Shown here: positions 18,163-27,516 of the stretch, piece after piece
Layout: each line of letters begins with the position of its first letter
Position numbering within the stretch: the first letter of the stretch is position 1
Assembly: GCA_034440515.1 (NCBI GenBank)
Contig: JAWXCF010000038.1
Location: forward strand, 1 to 64,000
Origin: JAWXCF01 sp034440515
GTDB lineage: Bacteria; Bacteroidota; Bacteroidia; CAILMK01
Length of the DNA: 64,000 nt
Direction of reading: 5' to 3'
Translations under genes and position numbers: made by a program
The notes under the pieces: generated by a model
Seen by the model: the letters and a program-made list of their open reading frames with translations, nothing else
Databases searched by the model: none
Told to the model about the DNA's origin: nothing

Positions 18163-21100
18163 TTAGTCTAGATTAATATCTAGCGCTAAACCTTTCAACT
18201 CGTTTAACAATACGTTAAACGATTCTGGCAATCCTGCATCAGGTAAGTTATCTCCTTTTACTATTGCTTCATATGTTTTGGCACGGCCAATGATGTCATC
18301 AGATTTAATAGTTAACATTTCTTGCAAGATGTTGGAAGCACCGAATGCCTCAAGTGCCCAAACCTCCATCTCACCAAAACGCTGACCACCAAACTGACTT
18401 TTACCACCTAACGGCTGTTGCGTAATTAAGCTGTATGGTCCGATAGAACGCGCGTGCATTTTATCATCAACCATATGGCTCAATTTCAACATATAGATTA
18501 CCCCAACTGTTGTCGGTTGGTCAAATCTATCGCCAGTCAAGCCATTATATAAGTAGGTACGACCATTTAAAGGAAGCTCTGCTTTCTCAATGTAGCTATT
18601 AATCTCTGCCTCAGTTGCACCGTCAAATATTGGAGTAGCGAACTTTACTCCAAGTTTTTTACCTGCCCAGCCTAACACCGTTTCGTATATCTGACCTAAG
18701 TTCATCCTACTAGGTACTCCTAATGGATTTAATACAATGTCAACAGGCGTTCCATCTTCTAGGAATGGCATATCCTCACGTGGTACTATCTTAGCCACAA
18801 CACCTTTATTACCGTGACGACCTGCCATCTTATCACCTACTTTCAACTTACGTTTTTCAGCGACATAGATTTTGGCCAATTTCAATACTCCAGTAGGTAA
18901 TTCATCACCTACTGTAATAGAAAATTGTTCACGACGATAAAGCGCCATAGCTTCGTTTACTTTAGCACGATAGTTCTGAATTATTTTCTTAGTTTTATCA
19001 GACCTATCAGTGTCACTTGACCAGTTATTTGGATCAACCTCATCAAAGTTTATAGCGCGTAAAATTGTTTTACCAAACTTAGCAGCTTTAGGTACTATTT
19101 CCTCACCGTATATGTTTTTCACACCACTTGACGTTTTACCATCTAACAGTATGATCAACTTTTCATTCAACAATTCTTTTAGTGCTGAGATTGTCTTGTT
19201 GTTATCGCTCTCTAACTTAGTTAATAGTGACTTTTCTTTATCGCGATTAACACGTTCTTTACGCGCACGTTCAAACAATTTCTTAGTTATTACAACACCG
19301 TTTCCACTTGGTGGTACACGTAGCGACACGTCTTTTACGTCACCAGCTTTGTCACCAAATATTGCACGAAGTAGTTTTTCCTCAGGTGAAGGTTCACTTT
19401 CACCTTTAGGAGTGATTTTACCAATTAGAATATCCCCTTCTTTTACTTCAGAACCAATTCTAATCAGACCATTTTCGTCTAGATTTTTAGTTGCTTCCTC
19501 ACTTACGTTAGGTATATCATTGGTAAATTCCTCTACGCCACGTTTGGTATCTCTTACGTCTAATTCGTATTCATCTATATGAATGCTAGTAAACCAGTCT
19601 TCACGTACAGCATTTTCATTAATTACAATGGCATCTTCAAAATTGTAACCCTGCCAAGGCATAAATGCCACAACCAGATTTCTACCCAATGCTAATTCGC
19701 CTTGTTCAGTGGCAAAACCATCACATAGTACATCACCTTTCTCTACCCTTTGTCCTTTACGAACTATTGGTTTTAAAGTGATGCAAGAATTTTGGTTAGT
19801 ACGACGGAACTTTACTAGATTATAAGACTTAGTATCACCATCAAAATCAATTAATTTAGAATCTTCATCTTTGTCATAACGCAACCTAATTAATTGCGCA
19901 TCTACATAGTCTATTACTCCAGGACCTTCGGCAACTACTAGTGCTCTACTATCCATTGCTATACGTTTCTCAATTCCAGTACCAACTATTGGTGCTTGCG
20001 GTCTAAGTAATGGTACAGCCTGACGTTGCATATTCGATCCCATCAGGGCACGATTCGCATCATCGTGTTCTAAGAACGGGATTAGTGAGGCAGCAATAGA
20101 TACGATTTGGTTAGGCGAAACATCCATATATTCAAGACTAGTTGGCTCAACAATGGTGAAATCACCGCTTTCTCTTGCCTTAACACGCTCAAGAGCAATG
20201 TTACCATCTTTGTCAACTTCTGCTATTGCCTGACCTATCATTTTGCCATCTTCTTCTTCAGCACTTAAATAGGTTACATTTTCTGTAATTACTCGACCAT
20301 CAGTTACTTTACGGTATGGAGTTTCTATGAAACCCATTCCATTAATTTTAGCATATACTGAAAGTGAGCTGATCAAACCAATGTTTGGACCTTCTGGTGT
20401 TTCAATGGTACATAAACGTCCATAGTGAGTATAGTGTACGTCACGAACCTCAAAACCTGCACGCTCACGACTAAGTCCACCTGGTCCTAGCGCTGACATA
20501 CGTCTTTTGTGCGTAATCTCTGCCAAAGGATTCGTTTGATCCATAAACTGAGATAACTGATTGGTACCGAAGAAACTATTAATTACACTACTAAGAGTAC
20601 GAGCATTTATCAAGTCTGTTGCAGTAAAGACCTCATTATCACGAACGTTCATACGCTCACGAATAGTTCTGGCCATCCGTGCTAAACCTACACCAAACTG
20701 TGCATACAATTGCTCACCAACTGTACGAACACGTCTGTTGCTTAAATGGTCAATATCATCTATATCAGCTTTACTGTTGCTTAACTGAATTAGATATTTA
20801 ATGATTAATATAATGTCATCTTTAGTTAATACACGGGTATCAATAGACTCACTTAAACCAAGTTTCTTGTTGATACGGTATCTACCTACTTCACCTAAGT
20901 CATATCTTTTATCAGAGAAAAACAACCTATCGATGATGCTACGTGCAGTTTCATCATCTGGCGGGTCAGTATTTCTTAATTGTCTATATATGTGCTCTAG
21001 GGCTTCTTTACCAGTATTTGATGGGTCTTTCTGTAAAGTATTGTAAATGATGGCATAGTCATTTACTTCAATATCTTCACGGTGTAAAAATATACTTTTA

Positions 21101-21969
21101 GTATTAGCCTCTAGTATTGCATCAATGTGAGCTTCCTCTAGATGCGTATCTCTTTCTATTATAATTTCGTTACGCTCTAATGATACAACCTCTCCAGTAT
21201 CTTCATCAACTAAGTCTTCTACCCATTTGCGAAGTACCCTAGCTGCAAGTTTTCTACCTAGTAGTGATTTTAGCTTAGCCTTACTAACTTTAACTTCCTC
21301 TGCCAATTCAAAAATTTGCAAAATGTCTTTGTCAGATTCGTAACCTATTGCTCTAAGTAGCGTTGTAACTGGGAATTTTTTACGACGGTCAATATATGCA
21401 AACATTACGTTGTTCACGTCTGTAGCAAACTCCATCCAACTTCCTTTAAATGGAATAACCCTAGCACTGTATAGTCTGGTACCATTGGTATGGAAAGTCT
21501 GACTAAAGAAAACACCAGGAGAACGGTGCAATTGAGATACAATGATGCGTTCAGCACCATTGATTACAAATGTACCACGAGGAGTCATATATGGTAGTGT
21601 ACCAAGGTAAACGTCTTGAACTATTGGTTCGAAGTCTTCGTGTTCAGGGTCAGTACAGTATAGTCTAAGTTTTGCCTTAAGTGCTACACTATGGGTTAAG
21701 CCACGCTCTATACACTCATCAATGTTGTATTTAGGTGGATCAATGAAATAGTCTAGGAACTCAAGTACATAAAGACCTCTTGCATCACTGATTGGAAAAT
21801 TTTCAGCAAATACCTTATAGAGACCTTCTTCCCTGCGATCTTCCGCAGGAGTATCTAATTGAAAAAATTCATGGAATGATTTCAATTGAACCTCCAAGAA
21901 ATCCGGATAGTTTAGCGGATTTGGGGTTTTCCCGAAATTAATACGGGTATTTTTCTTTTGAGCAGTCAA
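18163..21969 (-). CDS. rpoB: DNA-directed RNA polymerase subunit beta
   Basis: RNA polymerase beta (1268 residues, in the Bacteroidota range). The rifampicin region reads FFGTNQLSQFMDQTNPLAEITHKRRMSALGPGGLSRERAGF; all usual sensitive-type residues (S of LSQF, D of MDQ, H of THKR, S of RRMSAL) are present. Further marks: GYNFEDAIVINE near residue 771, GRHGNKGVV, and the C-terminal QPLGGKSQFGGQRFGEMEVWALEAFGA. It lies 102 bases after rplL, with a long hairpin in the gap that may adjust RNA polymerase against L7/L12 output. Confidence 0.98.
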   Translation of the reverse strand: MTAQKKNTRINFGKTPNPLNYPDFLEVQLKSFHEFFQLDTPAEDRREEGLYKVFAENFPISDARGLYVLEFLDYFIDPPKYNIDECIERGLTHSVALKAKLRLYCTDPEHEDFEPIVQDVYLGTLPYMTPRGTFVINGAERIIVSQLHRSPGVFFSQTFHTNGTRLYSARVIPFKGSWMEFATDVNNVMFAYIDRRKKFPVTTLLRAIGYESDKDILQIFELAEEVKVSKAKLKSLLGRKLAARVLRKWVEDLVDEDTGEVVSLERNEIIIERDTHLEEAHIDAILEANTKSIFLHREDIEVNDYAIIYNTLQKDPSNTGKEALEHIYRQLRNTDPPDDETARSIIDRLFFSDKRYDLGEVGRYRINKKLGLSESIDTRVLTKDDIILIIKYLIQLSNSKADIDDIDHLSNRRVRTVGEQLYAQFGVGLARMARTIRERMNVRDNEVFTATDLINARTLSSVINSFFGTNQLSQFMDQTNPLAEITHKRRMSALGPGGLSRERAGFEVRDVHYTHYGRLCTIETPEGPNIGLISSLSVYAKINGMGFIETPYRKVTDGRVITENVTYLSAEEEDGKMIGQAIAEVDKDGNIALERVKARESGDFTIVEPTSLEYMDVSPNQIVSIAASLIPFLEHDDANRALMGSNMQRQAVPLLRPQAPIVGTGIEKRIAMDSRALVVAEGPGVIDYVDAQLIRLRYDKDEDSKLIDFDGDTKSYNLVKFRRTNQNSCITLKPIVRKGQRVEKGDVLCDGFATEQGELALGRNLVVAFMPWQGYNFEDAIVINENAVREDWFTSIHIDEYELDVRDTKRGVEEFTNDIPNVSEEATKNLDENGLIRIGSEVKEGDILIGKITPKGESEPSPEEKLLRAIFGDKAGDVKDVSLRVPPSGNGVVITKKLFERARKERVNRDKEKSLLTKLESDNNKTISALKELLNEKLIILLDGKTSSGVKNIYGEEIVPKAAKFGKTILRAINFDEVDPNNWSSDTDRSDKTKKIIQNYRAKVNEAMALYRREQFSITVGDELPTGVLKLAKIYVAEKRKLKVGDKMAGRHGNKGVVAKIVPREDMPFLEDGTPVDIVLNPLGVPSRMNLGQIYETVLGWAGKKLGVKFATPIFDGATEAEINSYIEKAELPLNGRTYLYNGLTGDRFDQPTTVGVIYMLKLSHMVDDKMHARSIGPYSLITQQPLGGKSQFGGQRFGEMEVWALEAFGASNILQEMLTIKSDDIIGRAKTYEAIVKGDNLPDAGLPESFNVLLNELKGLALDINLD

Positions 21970-22020
21970 TGTTGATATATAAATTTAGCTGCGTGAATCA
22001 AGAATGTGTATAAACAGGAA

Positions 22021-22048
22021 TAGACCTGCCAATTTCTTGGTAGGTCTA
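22021..22048 (-). promoter_or_regulatory. Hairpin in the rplL-rpoB gap (possible attenuator or processing site)
   Basis: On the minus strand UAGACCUACCAA - GAAA - UUGGCAGGUCUA forms a 12-position stem with one A-C mismatch and a GNRA-type GAAA loop. It is followed by AUUCCUGUUU rather than a U run, so it is not a strong terminator. E. coli has a partial attenuator and an RNase III site in the same gap, which makes a comparable role plausible (inference). Confidence 0.55.
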
Positions 22049-22071
22049 ATCATATAATTTGTTGAAGGTTA

Positions 22072-22452
22072 TTACTTAACCTCAACTTCAGCACCTGCTT
22101 CTTCTAATTTGGCTTTGATTGCTTCAGCCTCATCTTTAGAAACGGCCTCTTTGATAGCTTTTGGAGCGCCATCAACTAGATCTTTAGCTTCTTTTAGACC
22201 AAGACCTGTTAGGTCTTTTACTATTTTAACAACATTTAGTTTTTGACCACCTGCAGCTTTCAGGATTACATCAAACTCAGTTTGCTCTACTACAGCTTCA
22301 ACAGCAGCACCAGCGCCCCCGCCTGCCATCATAACAGGTGCAGCAGCAGCCGGCTCAATGCCGTATTCATCTTTCAGGATCTGAGCCAGTTCATTTACTT
22401 CTTTTACAGTAAGGTTTACTAACTGGTCAGCAATTACTTTAACGTCCGCCAT
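22072..22452 (-). CDS. rplL: 50S ribosomal protein L7/L12
   Basis: L7/L12 (126 residues), the flexible stalk protein that recruits translation factors. It shows the N-terminal dimerisation helices (residues 1-32), the Ala/Gly/Val hinge (PAAAAPVMMAGGGAGAAVEAV) and the factor-binding C-terminal domain (EFDVILKAAGGQKLNVVKIVKDLTGLGLKEAKDLVD, then PKAIKEAVSKDEAEAIKAKLEEAGAEVEVK). Order rplK-rplA-rplJ-rplL is standard. Confidence 0.98.
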   Translation of the reverse strand: MADVKVIADQLVNLTVKEVNELAQILKDEYGIEPAAAAPVMMAGGGAGAAVEAVVEQTEFDVILKAAGGQKLNVVKIVKDLTGLGLKEAKDLVDGAPKAIKEAVSKDEAEAIKAKLEEAGAEVEVK

Positions 22453-22497
22453 TTCTTAACGATTTGAAATTATTGATTATAAATTATGTAACTTGTG

Positions 22498-23028
22498 TTA
22501 GGCATTTCGCTCTTCTAGAGTTTTTAGAATGCCAGCTATTTTAGCGCCCTGACCTTTCAGTGCACTTATTACGTTTTTAGCAGGTGATTGCAATAATGCT
22601 ATTACGTCACCTATTAATTCTTCTTTACCTTTTAGTTGGGTCAATGTATCTAATTGGTCATCGCCAATGTACAATGACTCTTGCAAATACGCAGCCTTAA
22701 GTGTTAAGCCTTTATCGCCATTACTTTGACGATATTCCTTAATAAGTTTAGCTGGTGCTGTCATTTTCTCACTAATCATAATTGCAGATGATCCCTTCAA
22801 AACAGTTTTGAATTCAGAATCATCTATCTCACAATTAACAAGTGCCTTTCTGATTAGGGTATTTTTTACAGCCTGCAGAGAGACACCTTGCTCAAAGCAC
22901 ATACGGCGTAAACTATTGTTCTTAACTACGTTAAGTGCTGAAATATCAGTTATATAAAAGTTTTTGCCACTGTCATTAAACAATTGTGTCAAACCTTCAA
23001 CTATATCTTGCTTTTGATCTTTATTCAT
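22498..23028 (-). CDS. rplJ: 50S ribosomal protein L10
   Basis: L10 (176 residues), base of the L7/L12 stalk. The N-terminal rRNA-binding part includes NKDQKQDIVEGLTQLF and FEQGVSLQAVKNTLIRKAL (around 43-61); the C-terminal helix (AKNVISALKGQGAKIAGILKTLEER) carries L12 dimers. It starts 12 bases after rplA ends. In other bacteria L10 with L12 represses this operon by binding the rplJ leader; with only a 12-base gap, any such site would have to lie within rplA. Confidence 0.97.
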   Translation of the reverse strand: MNKDQKQDIVEGLTQLFNDSGKNFYITDISALNVVKNNSLRRMCFEQGVSLQAVKNTLIRKALVNCEIDDSEFKTVLKGSSAIMISEKMTAPAKLIKEYRQSNGDKGLTLKAAYLQESLYIGDDQLDTLTQLKGKEELIGDVIALLQSPAKNVISALKGQGAKIAGILKTLEERNA

Positions 23029-23040
23029 TATAAGTAGATA

Positions 23041-23739
23041 TTATAGACCCACAACAGACTTACTATCAATAGTAATTCCAGGGCTCATTGTGCTAGATAT
23101 TGTTATGCTTTTAAAATATGTACCTTTAGATGCAGATGGCTTAAGTTTAGCTACTGTAGCTAACATTTCTTGAATGTTGGCTTGTATCATATCAGGGGAG
23201 AAACTAACCCTACCAACACTGGCGTGGATAATTCCAAATTTGTCAACCTTAAAGTCGATCTTACCTGCCTTTACTTCTCTTACTGCTTTTCCAATTTCTG
23301 GAGTTACAGTACCGGCTTTAGGGTTAGGCATTAGACCGCGTGGTCCCAGTACCCTACCTAGCTTACCTAGTTTAGGCATTACGTCTGGGCTAGTTATGAT
23401 AACATCTATATCAGTCCAGCCGCTTTCAATTTTCTTTAAGAATTCGTCTAATCCTACAAAGTCAGCACCAGCTTCTCTAGCCTCTGCCTCTTTATCAGGA
23501 TTAACTAGAGCCAAAACCCTAAGGTCACGACCTGTACCGTGAGGTAATGCCACTGTACCACGCACCATTTGGTTCGCTTTACGTGGGTCAACCCCAAGTC
23601 TGATATCTAAGTCAACTGAAGCATCAAACTTAGTTGTAGTGATATCTTTTACCAATGTGCTAGCCTCTACCAGCGTATATGCTTTTGTAGAGTCAACCTT
23701 ATCGGCTATTTTTTTTCTATTTTTAGTTAACTTAGTCAC
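23041..23739 (-). CDS. rplA: 50S ribosomal protein L1
   Basis: L1 (232 residues, normal), mover of the L1 stalk during E-site tRNA release. Domain marks: VDLDIRLGVDPRKANQMVRG (residues 41-60), PDVMPKLGKLGRVLGPRGLMPNPKAGTV in the middle, and the C-terminal KGTYFKSITISSTMSPGI. It follows rplK by 26 bases. L1 commonly represses the L11-L1 mRNA by binding near the rplK start; no clear mimic was identified by eye here. Confidence 0.98.
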   Translation of the reverse strand: MTKLTKNRKKIADKVDSTKAYTLVEASTLVKDITTTKFDASVDLDIRLGVDPRKANQMVRGTVALPHGTGRDLRVLALVNPDKEAEAREAGADFVGLDEFLKKIESGWTDIDVIITSPDVMPKLGKLGRVLGPRGLMPNPKAGTVTPEIGKAVREVKAGKIDFKVDKFGIIHASVGRVSFSPDMIQANIQEMLATVAKLKPSASKGTYFKSITISSTMSPGITIDSKSVVGL

Positions 23740-23765
23740 TGATTAAAGTATGCTATAGTTGTGAA

Positions 23766-24203
23766 TTAAAATGGGCTATCACCCGTTACGTTTATACCCA
23801 TACTCCTCGCAGTGCCAGCTACCATACTCATTGCAGATTCAACTGTGAAACAGTTTAAATCAGACATTTTGTCTTCTGCTATACCGCGTACTTGCTCCCA
23901 ATTTACAGATGCAACCTTAATACGGTTGGGTTGGGCACTACCGCTTTTTAGTTTAGATACTTCTAATAGTTGTACCGGAACTGGAGGCGTCTTAATTATG
24001 AATTCGAAACTCTTATCGCTGTAAACAGTGATAACTACTGGCAATACTTTGCCGGGTCTATCTTGCGTCCTTGCATTAAACTGCTTGCAAAACTCCATTA
24101 TGTTTACACCTTTAGAACCTAATGCAGGTCCAATTGGTGGAGATGGGTTCGCAGCGCCGCCTTTCACTTGTAACTTGATAAATCCTGTTACTTCTTTAGC
24201 CAT
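23766..24203 (-). CDS. rplK: 50S ribosomal protein L11
   Basis: L11 (145 residues, normal), part of the GTPase-associated centre, with the thiostrepton-site prolines in the N-terminal part (GGAANPSPPIGPALGSKGVNIMEFCKQFN, residues 15-43). The C-terminal RNA-binding domain includes GTARSMGINVTG. It is separated from nusG by a 137-base AT-rich gap that could hold a leader or an internal promoter; only a short 7-bp stem (TATTCGT/ACGAATA) was noticed there. Confidence 0.98.
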   Translation of the reverse strand: MAKEVTGFIKLQVKGGAANPSPPIGPALGSKGVNIMEFCKQFNARTQDRPGKVLPVVITVYSDKSFEFIIKTPPVPVQLLEVSKLKSGSAQPNRIKVASVNWEQVRGIAEDKMSDLNCFTVESAMSMVAGTARSMGINVTGDSPF

Positions 24204-24340
24204 TGCTTTACTTTAGTTTAGTATTCGTCACAATCCTATTGTTCTGTTACGAATAATATTTATACTTTTTATTAATTTTAATTAACTGGGGCAGTTACTC
24301 AATGCAACTGCATTTATACTTAAATTTATATTTCTATAAA

Positions 24341-24880
24341 CTATACTTCTCGCTCTACTTGCATATAGTTAAGCTCAACTGGTGTGCTACGACCAAATAT
24401 TTTAACTATAACAATCAATTTTTTCTTCTCTTCGTTGATTTCTTGAATCACACCAGTGAAGCCATTAAATGGTCCATCTATGACCTTAACAGATTCTTCC
24501 CTTAGGAAAGGAATTTCTTCCGTTGCACCTGCATTATTCATTTGGTCAACTATACCCAACATTTTATTGATTTCACTCAATCGCATTGGTTCAGGATCTC
24601 TTTTTGGTGGTAAAAATCCCAATACATCCGTTACAGACTTAATGACACTTATTAATTCACCGTGTAGGTCACCCTCTATCATAATGTAGCCAGGGAATGT
24701 GTTTCTCTCCTTGAAAACTTTCTTGTTGTTTTTCAACTGAACTGTTTTCTCCATTGGAATGATAATCTGATTTATTAGTTCAGACATCTTCTCTCTTTCT
24801 AATTCTGACTCAATATGAAGCTTAATTTTCTTCTCTTTACCAGAGACTACTCTAAGCACATACCATTTAAATTCACGCAT
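24341..24880 (-). CDS. nusG: Transcription termination/antitermination protein NusG
   Basis: NusG (179 residues). The N-terminal NGN domain (FKWYVLRVVSGKEKKIKLHIE, then FPGYIMIEGDLHGELISVIKSVTDVLGFL) binds the RNA polymerase clamp; the C-terminal KOW domain (VKVIDGPFNGFTGVIQEINEEKKKLIVIVKIFGR) contacts Rho or S10. It lies between secE and rplK, the standard order. A typical housekeeping NusG; no insertion as in some Bacteroidota paralogs (UpxY type). Confidence 0.97.
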   Translation of the reverse strand: MREFKWYVLRVVSGKEKKIKLHIESELEREKMSELINQIIIPMEKTVQLKNNKKVFKERNTFPGYIMIEGDLHGELISVIKSVTDVLGFLPPKRDPEPMRLSEINKMLGIVDQMNNAGATEEIPFLREESVKVIDGPFNGFTGVIQEINEEKKKLIVIVKIFGRSTPVELNYMQVEREV

Positions 24881-24929
24881 ATAACTAACTAATCAGATTT
24901 TAACAGATTATCAATCAGGTTTAATAAGA

Positions 24930-25121
24930 TTAAGCTCCGTAAATAATTTTGAACAGTTGTTCAAGTATTGTATCAATACCAAATACCAATATGGCAATTA
25001 GCACAGATGCAATAAGCACTACAGTGGCACTGCTCTGTAACTCTTCCCAAGTAGGCCAAGTCACTTTATTCAGCAATTCATCTGTAGTCAACTCTATTGA
25101 CTTTGAAATTCTTTCAAACAT
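24930..25121 (-). CDS. secE: Preprotein translocase subunit SecE
   Basis: SecE (63 residues), the short one-helix form usual outside the gamma-proteobacteria. The amphipathic segment with the conserved VTWPTWEELQSS (residues 19-30) precedes a single transmembrane helix (about 33-55). It clamps SecY in the inner-membrane SecYEG channel. It is followed by nusG after 49 bases and preceded by tRNA-Trp. Confidence 0.95.
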   Translation of the reverse strand: MFERISKSIELTTDELLNKVTWPTWEELQSSATVVLIASVLIAILVFGIDTILEQLFKIIYGA

Positions 25122-25186
25122 CTTAATTAATCAATTATAATTATGTAAGGTAGATGCAGTTGTTACACATACATCTTCGGCTAACG

Positions 25187-25259
25187 CACGGGCGGAGAGG
25201 CTCGAACTCCCAACCTGCGGTTTTGGAGACCGCTGCTCTACCAATTGAGCCACACCCGT
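25187..25259 (-). tRNA. tRNA-Trp (anticodon CCA)
   Basis: 73-base cloverleaf on the minus strand. Acceptor ACGGGTG pairs with CGCCCGT, the anticodon stem GCGGT/ACCGC encloses CTCCAAA (anticodon CCA), and the T arm GGGAG-TTCGAGC-CTCTC is intact. Discriminator base G; the CCA end is not encoded. It lies between tuf and secE, the usual bacterial position. Confidence 0.96.
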
Positions 25260-25360
25260 ATTATTTAAAATACTTAAATCTCTGTCTAATTGCAATAAAA
25301 GGATAATATACGAGGGCACTAATACAGTACCCCCATACTTACCTATTTATTATTAGTTAA

Positions 25361-26548
25361 TTACTTAACTATTTCAGTTACTTGACCTGCACCTACTGTA
25401 CGACCACCTTCACGAATTGCGAAACGAAGACCTTTCTCCATCGCAACTGGAGCGATTAATTTTACAGTGATAGATACATTATCGCCGGGCATTACCATTT
25501 CCATTCCTTCAGGTAAATTGATTTCACCAGTGATATCTGTAGTACGGAAATAGAATTGTGGACGATATTTGTTAAAGAATGGTGTGTGACGACCACCTTC
25601 TTCTTTCTTCAATACATAGATTTCAGCTTTGAAGTCTGTGTGCGGAGTGATAGAACCTGGTTTACAGATTACCATACCACGACGTAAAGCTTCTTTCTCA
25701 ATACCACGAAGTAGAAGACCAGCATTATCACCAGCTTCACCACGGTCAAGTATTTTACGGAACATCTCAACACCTGTAACAGTAGATTTCAATGGTACTT
25801 CATTGTAACCTACGATTTCTACTGGATCTCCAGTGTTAATAACGCCACGTTCGATACGACCAGTAGCAACTGTACCACGACCTGTGATTGAGAAAACATC
25901 CTCTACAGACATTGCAAAATCAAGATCAACAGCACGTGGAGGCAATGGAATGTAGCTATCTACATTTGTCATTAACTCCTCTACAGTTTCAATCCATTTT
26001 GGGTCATCGTTTAGTGCACCTAATGCAGAACCGCGAATAACTGGAGCATTGTCACCATCAAAATCGTAGAAAGACAACAGATCACGAATCTCCATCTCAA
26101 CTAAGTCAAGAAGTTCTTCATCATCCACCATATCCACTTTGTTCATAAACACTACTAAAGCAGGTACACCAACCTGACGGGCTAATAGGATGTGCTCACG
26201 AGTCTGAGGCATAGGACCATCAGTAGATGCAACAACCAATATAGCACCGTCCATTTGTGCAGCGCCAGTTACCATGTTTTTAACATAGTCAGCGTGTCCA
26301 GGACAATCTACGTGTGCGTAGTGACGGTTAACAGTTTCATACTCCACGTGTGAAGTATTGATTGTAATTCCGCGCTCTTTTTCTTCAGGTGCGTTATCGA
26401 TAGAATCGAATGAACGCTGTTGAGCGAAACCTTTCTTTGACAGAACGTGAGTAATAGCCGCAGTTAGCGTTGTCTTACCGTGGTCGACGTGACCGATGGT
26501 ACCAATGTTGACGTGTGGCTTCGTCCTTTCAAATTTCTCTTTTGCCAT
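25361..26548 (-). CDS. tuf: Elongation factor Tu
   Basis: EF-Tu (395 residues, full length), which delivers aminoacyl-tRNA. P-loop GHVDHGKTT at residues 19-27, switch I EKERGITINTSHVEYE, DCPGHADY (G3), NKVDMVDDEELL (G4), GSALGAL (G5). Domain III carries the kirromycin/GE2270 regions (GMVICKPGSITPH, AIREGGRTVGAGQVTEI) without clear resistance changes. It is the only tuf in the window and sits in the ancient tRNA-Thr/Tyr/Gly/Thr-tuf order. Confidence 0.98.
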   Translation of the reverse strand: MAKEKFERTKPHVNIGTIGHVDHGKTTLTAAITHVLSKKGFAQQRSFDSIDNAPEEKERGITINTSHVEYETVNRHYAHVDCPGHADYVKNMVTGAAQMDGAILVVASTDGPMPQTREHILLARQVGVPALVVFMNKVDMVDDEELLDLVEMEIRDLLSFYDFDGDNAPVIRGSALGALNDDPKWIETVEELMTNVDSYIPLPPRAVDLDFAMSVEDVFSITGRGTVATGRIERGVINTGDPVEIVGYNEVPLKSTVTGVEMFRKILDRGEAGDNAGLLLRGIEKEALRRGMVICKPGSITPHTDFKAEIYVLKKEEGGRHTPFFNKYRPQFYFRTTDITGEINLPEGMEMVMPGDNVSITVKLIAPVAMEKGLRFAIREGGRTVGAGQVTEIVK

Positions 26549-26605
26549 GACGGGTTAAATTATAAAATTGATTTCGTTAATTTCGTTAAGTAAATAAAAG
26601 CGATG

Positions 26606-26677
<72 letters not shown>

Positions 26678-26864
26678 TTTACGTCTAATATTGTGTATTC
26701 TTCCAGTAAATCTACTTTTATTTCTACATAAAATTAGAGGGGCAAAGATAATGAAAAGTTATCTTTAAATCCACAAAAACTTTATAAAGTAATAAATTAA
26801 TTTAATTCGGACCTTTTCTAGAAAATATTTTAGTCTAGATACCTGCTTCAATTTTAATATCGTG

Positions 26865-26937
26865 AGCGGGAGACGAGACTCGGACTCGCGACCCTCAGCT
26901 TGGAAGGCTGATGCTCTACCAACTGAGCTACTCCCGC
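26865..26937 (-). tRNA. tRNA-Gly (anticodon TCC)
   Basis: 73-base cloverleaf on the minus strand. Acceptor GCGGGAG pairs with CTCCCGC; anticodon stem TCAGC/GCTGA with loop CTTCCAA gives TCC. The T arm contains AGTCCGAGT where the standard sequence is TTCGA, a small irregularity (T-loop GTCCGAG). Third tRNA in the tRNA-tuf operon. Confidence 0.94.
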
Positions 26938-27148
26938 ATAGATATTAATATGTTAATCGTAAAACCGTCAGCGTATCAATAGATACTTTGGTACTAACTG
27001 TCTTAGTAATTATTGGGCAGATATAGTCTTTTTCTTCAAGGCTATATGAGGAAGCATATGACTAACGATTCAAGTAACATTATGAATCAGATTAGTGCCT
27101 TGAGCAAAAAAAGAGATTATATCTCTTTACAATAATTGCAATCTTAAG

Positions 27149-27231
27149 TGGGGAGAGAAGGATTCGAACCTTCGAAGAATTACTTCAACGGAGTTACAGT
27201 CCGTCCCATTTGGCCACTCTGGTATCTCCCC
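27149..27231 (-). tRNA. tRNA-Tyr (anticodon GTA)
   Basis: 83-base tRNA with a long variable arm on the minus strand. Acceptor GGGGAGA pairs with TCTCCCC; anticodon stem ACGGA/TCCGT with loop CTGTAAC gives GTA; T arm AAGGTTCGAATCCTT. Discriminator A. Second tRNA in the operon. Confidence 0.95.
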
Positions 27232-27276
27232 AGCTTTATCTTTAAACTTATATATAATGCCTGATGTAAAATAAAG

Positions 27277-27349
27277 AGCCGACAGACGGACTCGAACCGC
27301 CGACCTGCTGATTACAAATCAGCAGCTCTACCAACTGAGCTATGCCGGC
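27277..27349 (-). tRNA. tRNA-Thr (anticodon TGT)
   Basis: 73-base cloverleaf on the minus strand. Acceptor GCCGGCA pairs with TGTCGGC; anticodon stem GCTGA/TCAGC with loop TTTGTAA gives TGT. Discriminator U. First gene of the tRNA-tuf operon, about 120 bases after its promoter. Confidence 0.95.
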
Positions 27350-27477
27350 TTACTCTACATATGAAATTGAAATTAGGGCTAATTACTCCCTATTTCCAAC
27401 TGCTTACATCAAGCACATTATAATCAATACTATAAAGATCTAAATATCTTGTTACCCTCAATTTTCGTAAGGGACTG

Positions 27478-27507
27478 CAAAGATAATTAGTTTCATAATA
27501 TTTCCAA
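27478..27507 (-). promoter_or_regulatory. Bacteroidota-type promoter of the tRNA-tuf operon
   Basis: Minus strand: TTG (27507-27505), 19 bases, TATCTTTG (27485-27478), an exact fit to TTG-N19-TAnnTTTG. The start would be near 27471, giving a ~120-base leader before tRNA-Thr(TGT). It lies just after the hpf stop. A second TATCTTTG occurs at 26750-26743 before tRNA-Thr(GGT)-tuf, but its TTG spacing is poor (23). Confidence 0.75.
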
Positions 27508-27516
27508 CAATAGTAA

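Noticed and set aside
19010..19582. 190-residue open frame opposite rpoB
   Set aside because: Antisense shadow: Ser/Leu-rich composition follows from the complementary strand of rpoB codons.
24204..24340. Autoregulatory leader between nusG and rplK
   Set aside because: Only a weak 7-bp stem was visible and no L1-site resemblance; not enough to annotate.
25131..25319. Open frame covering tRNA-Trp
   Set aside because: It lies across a clear tRNA gene and has no family resemblance.
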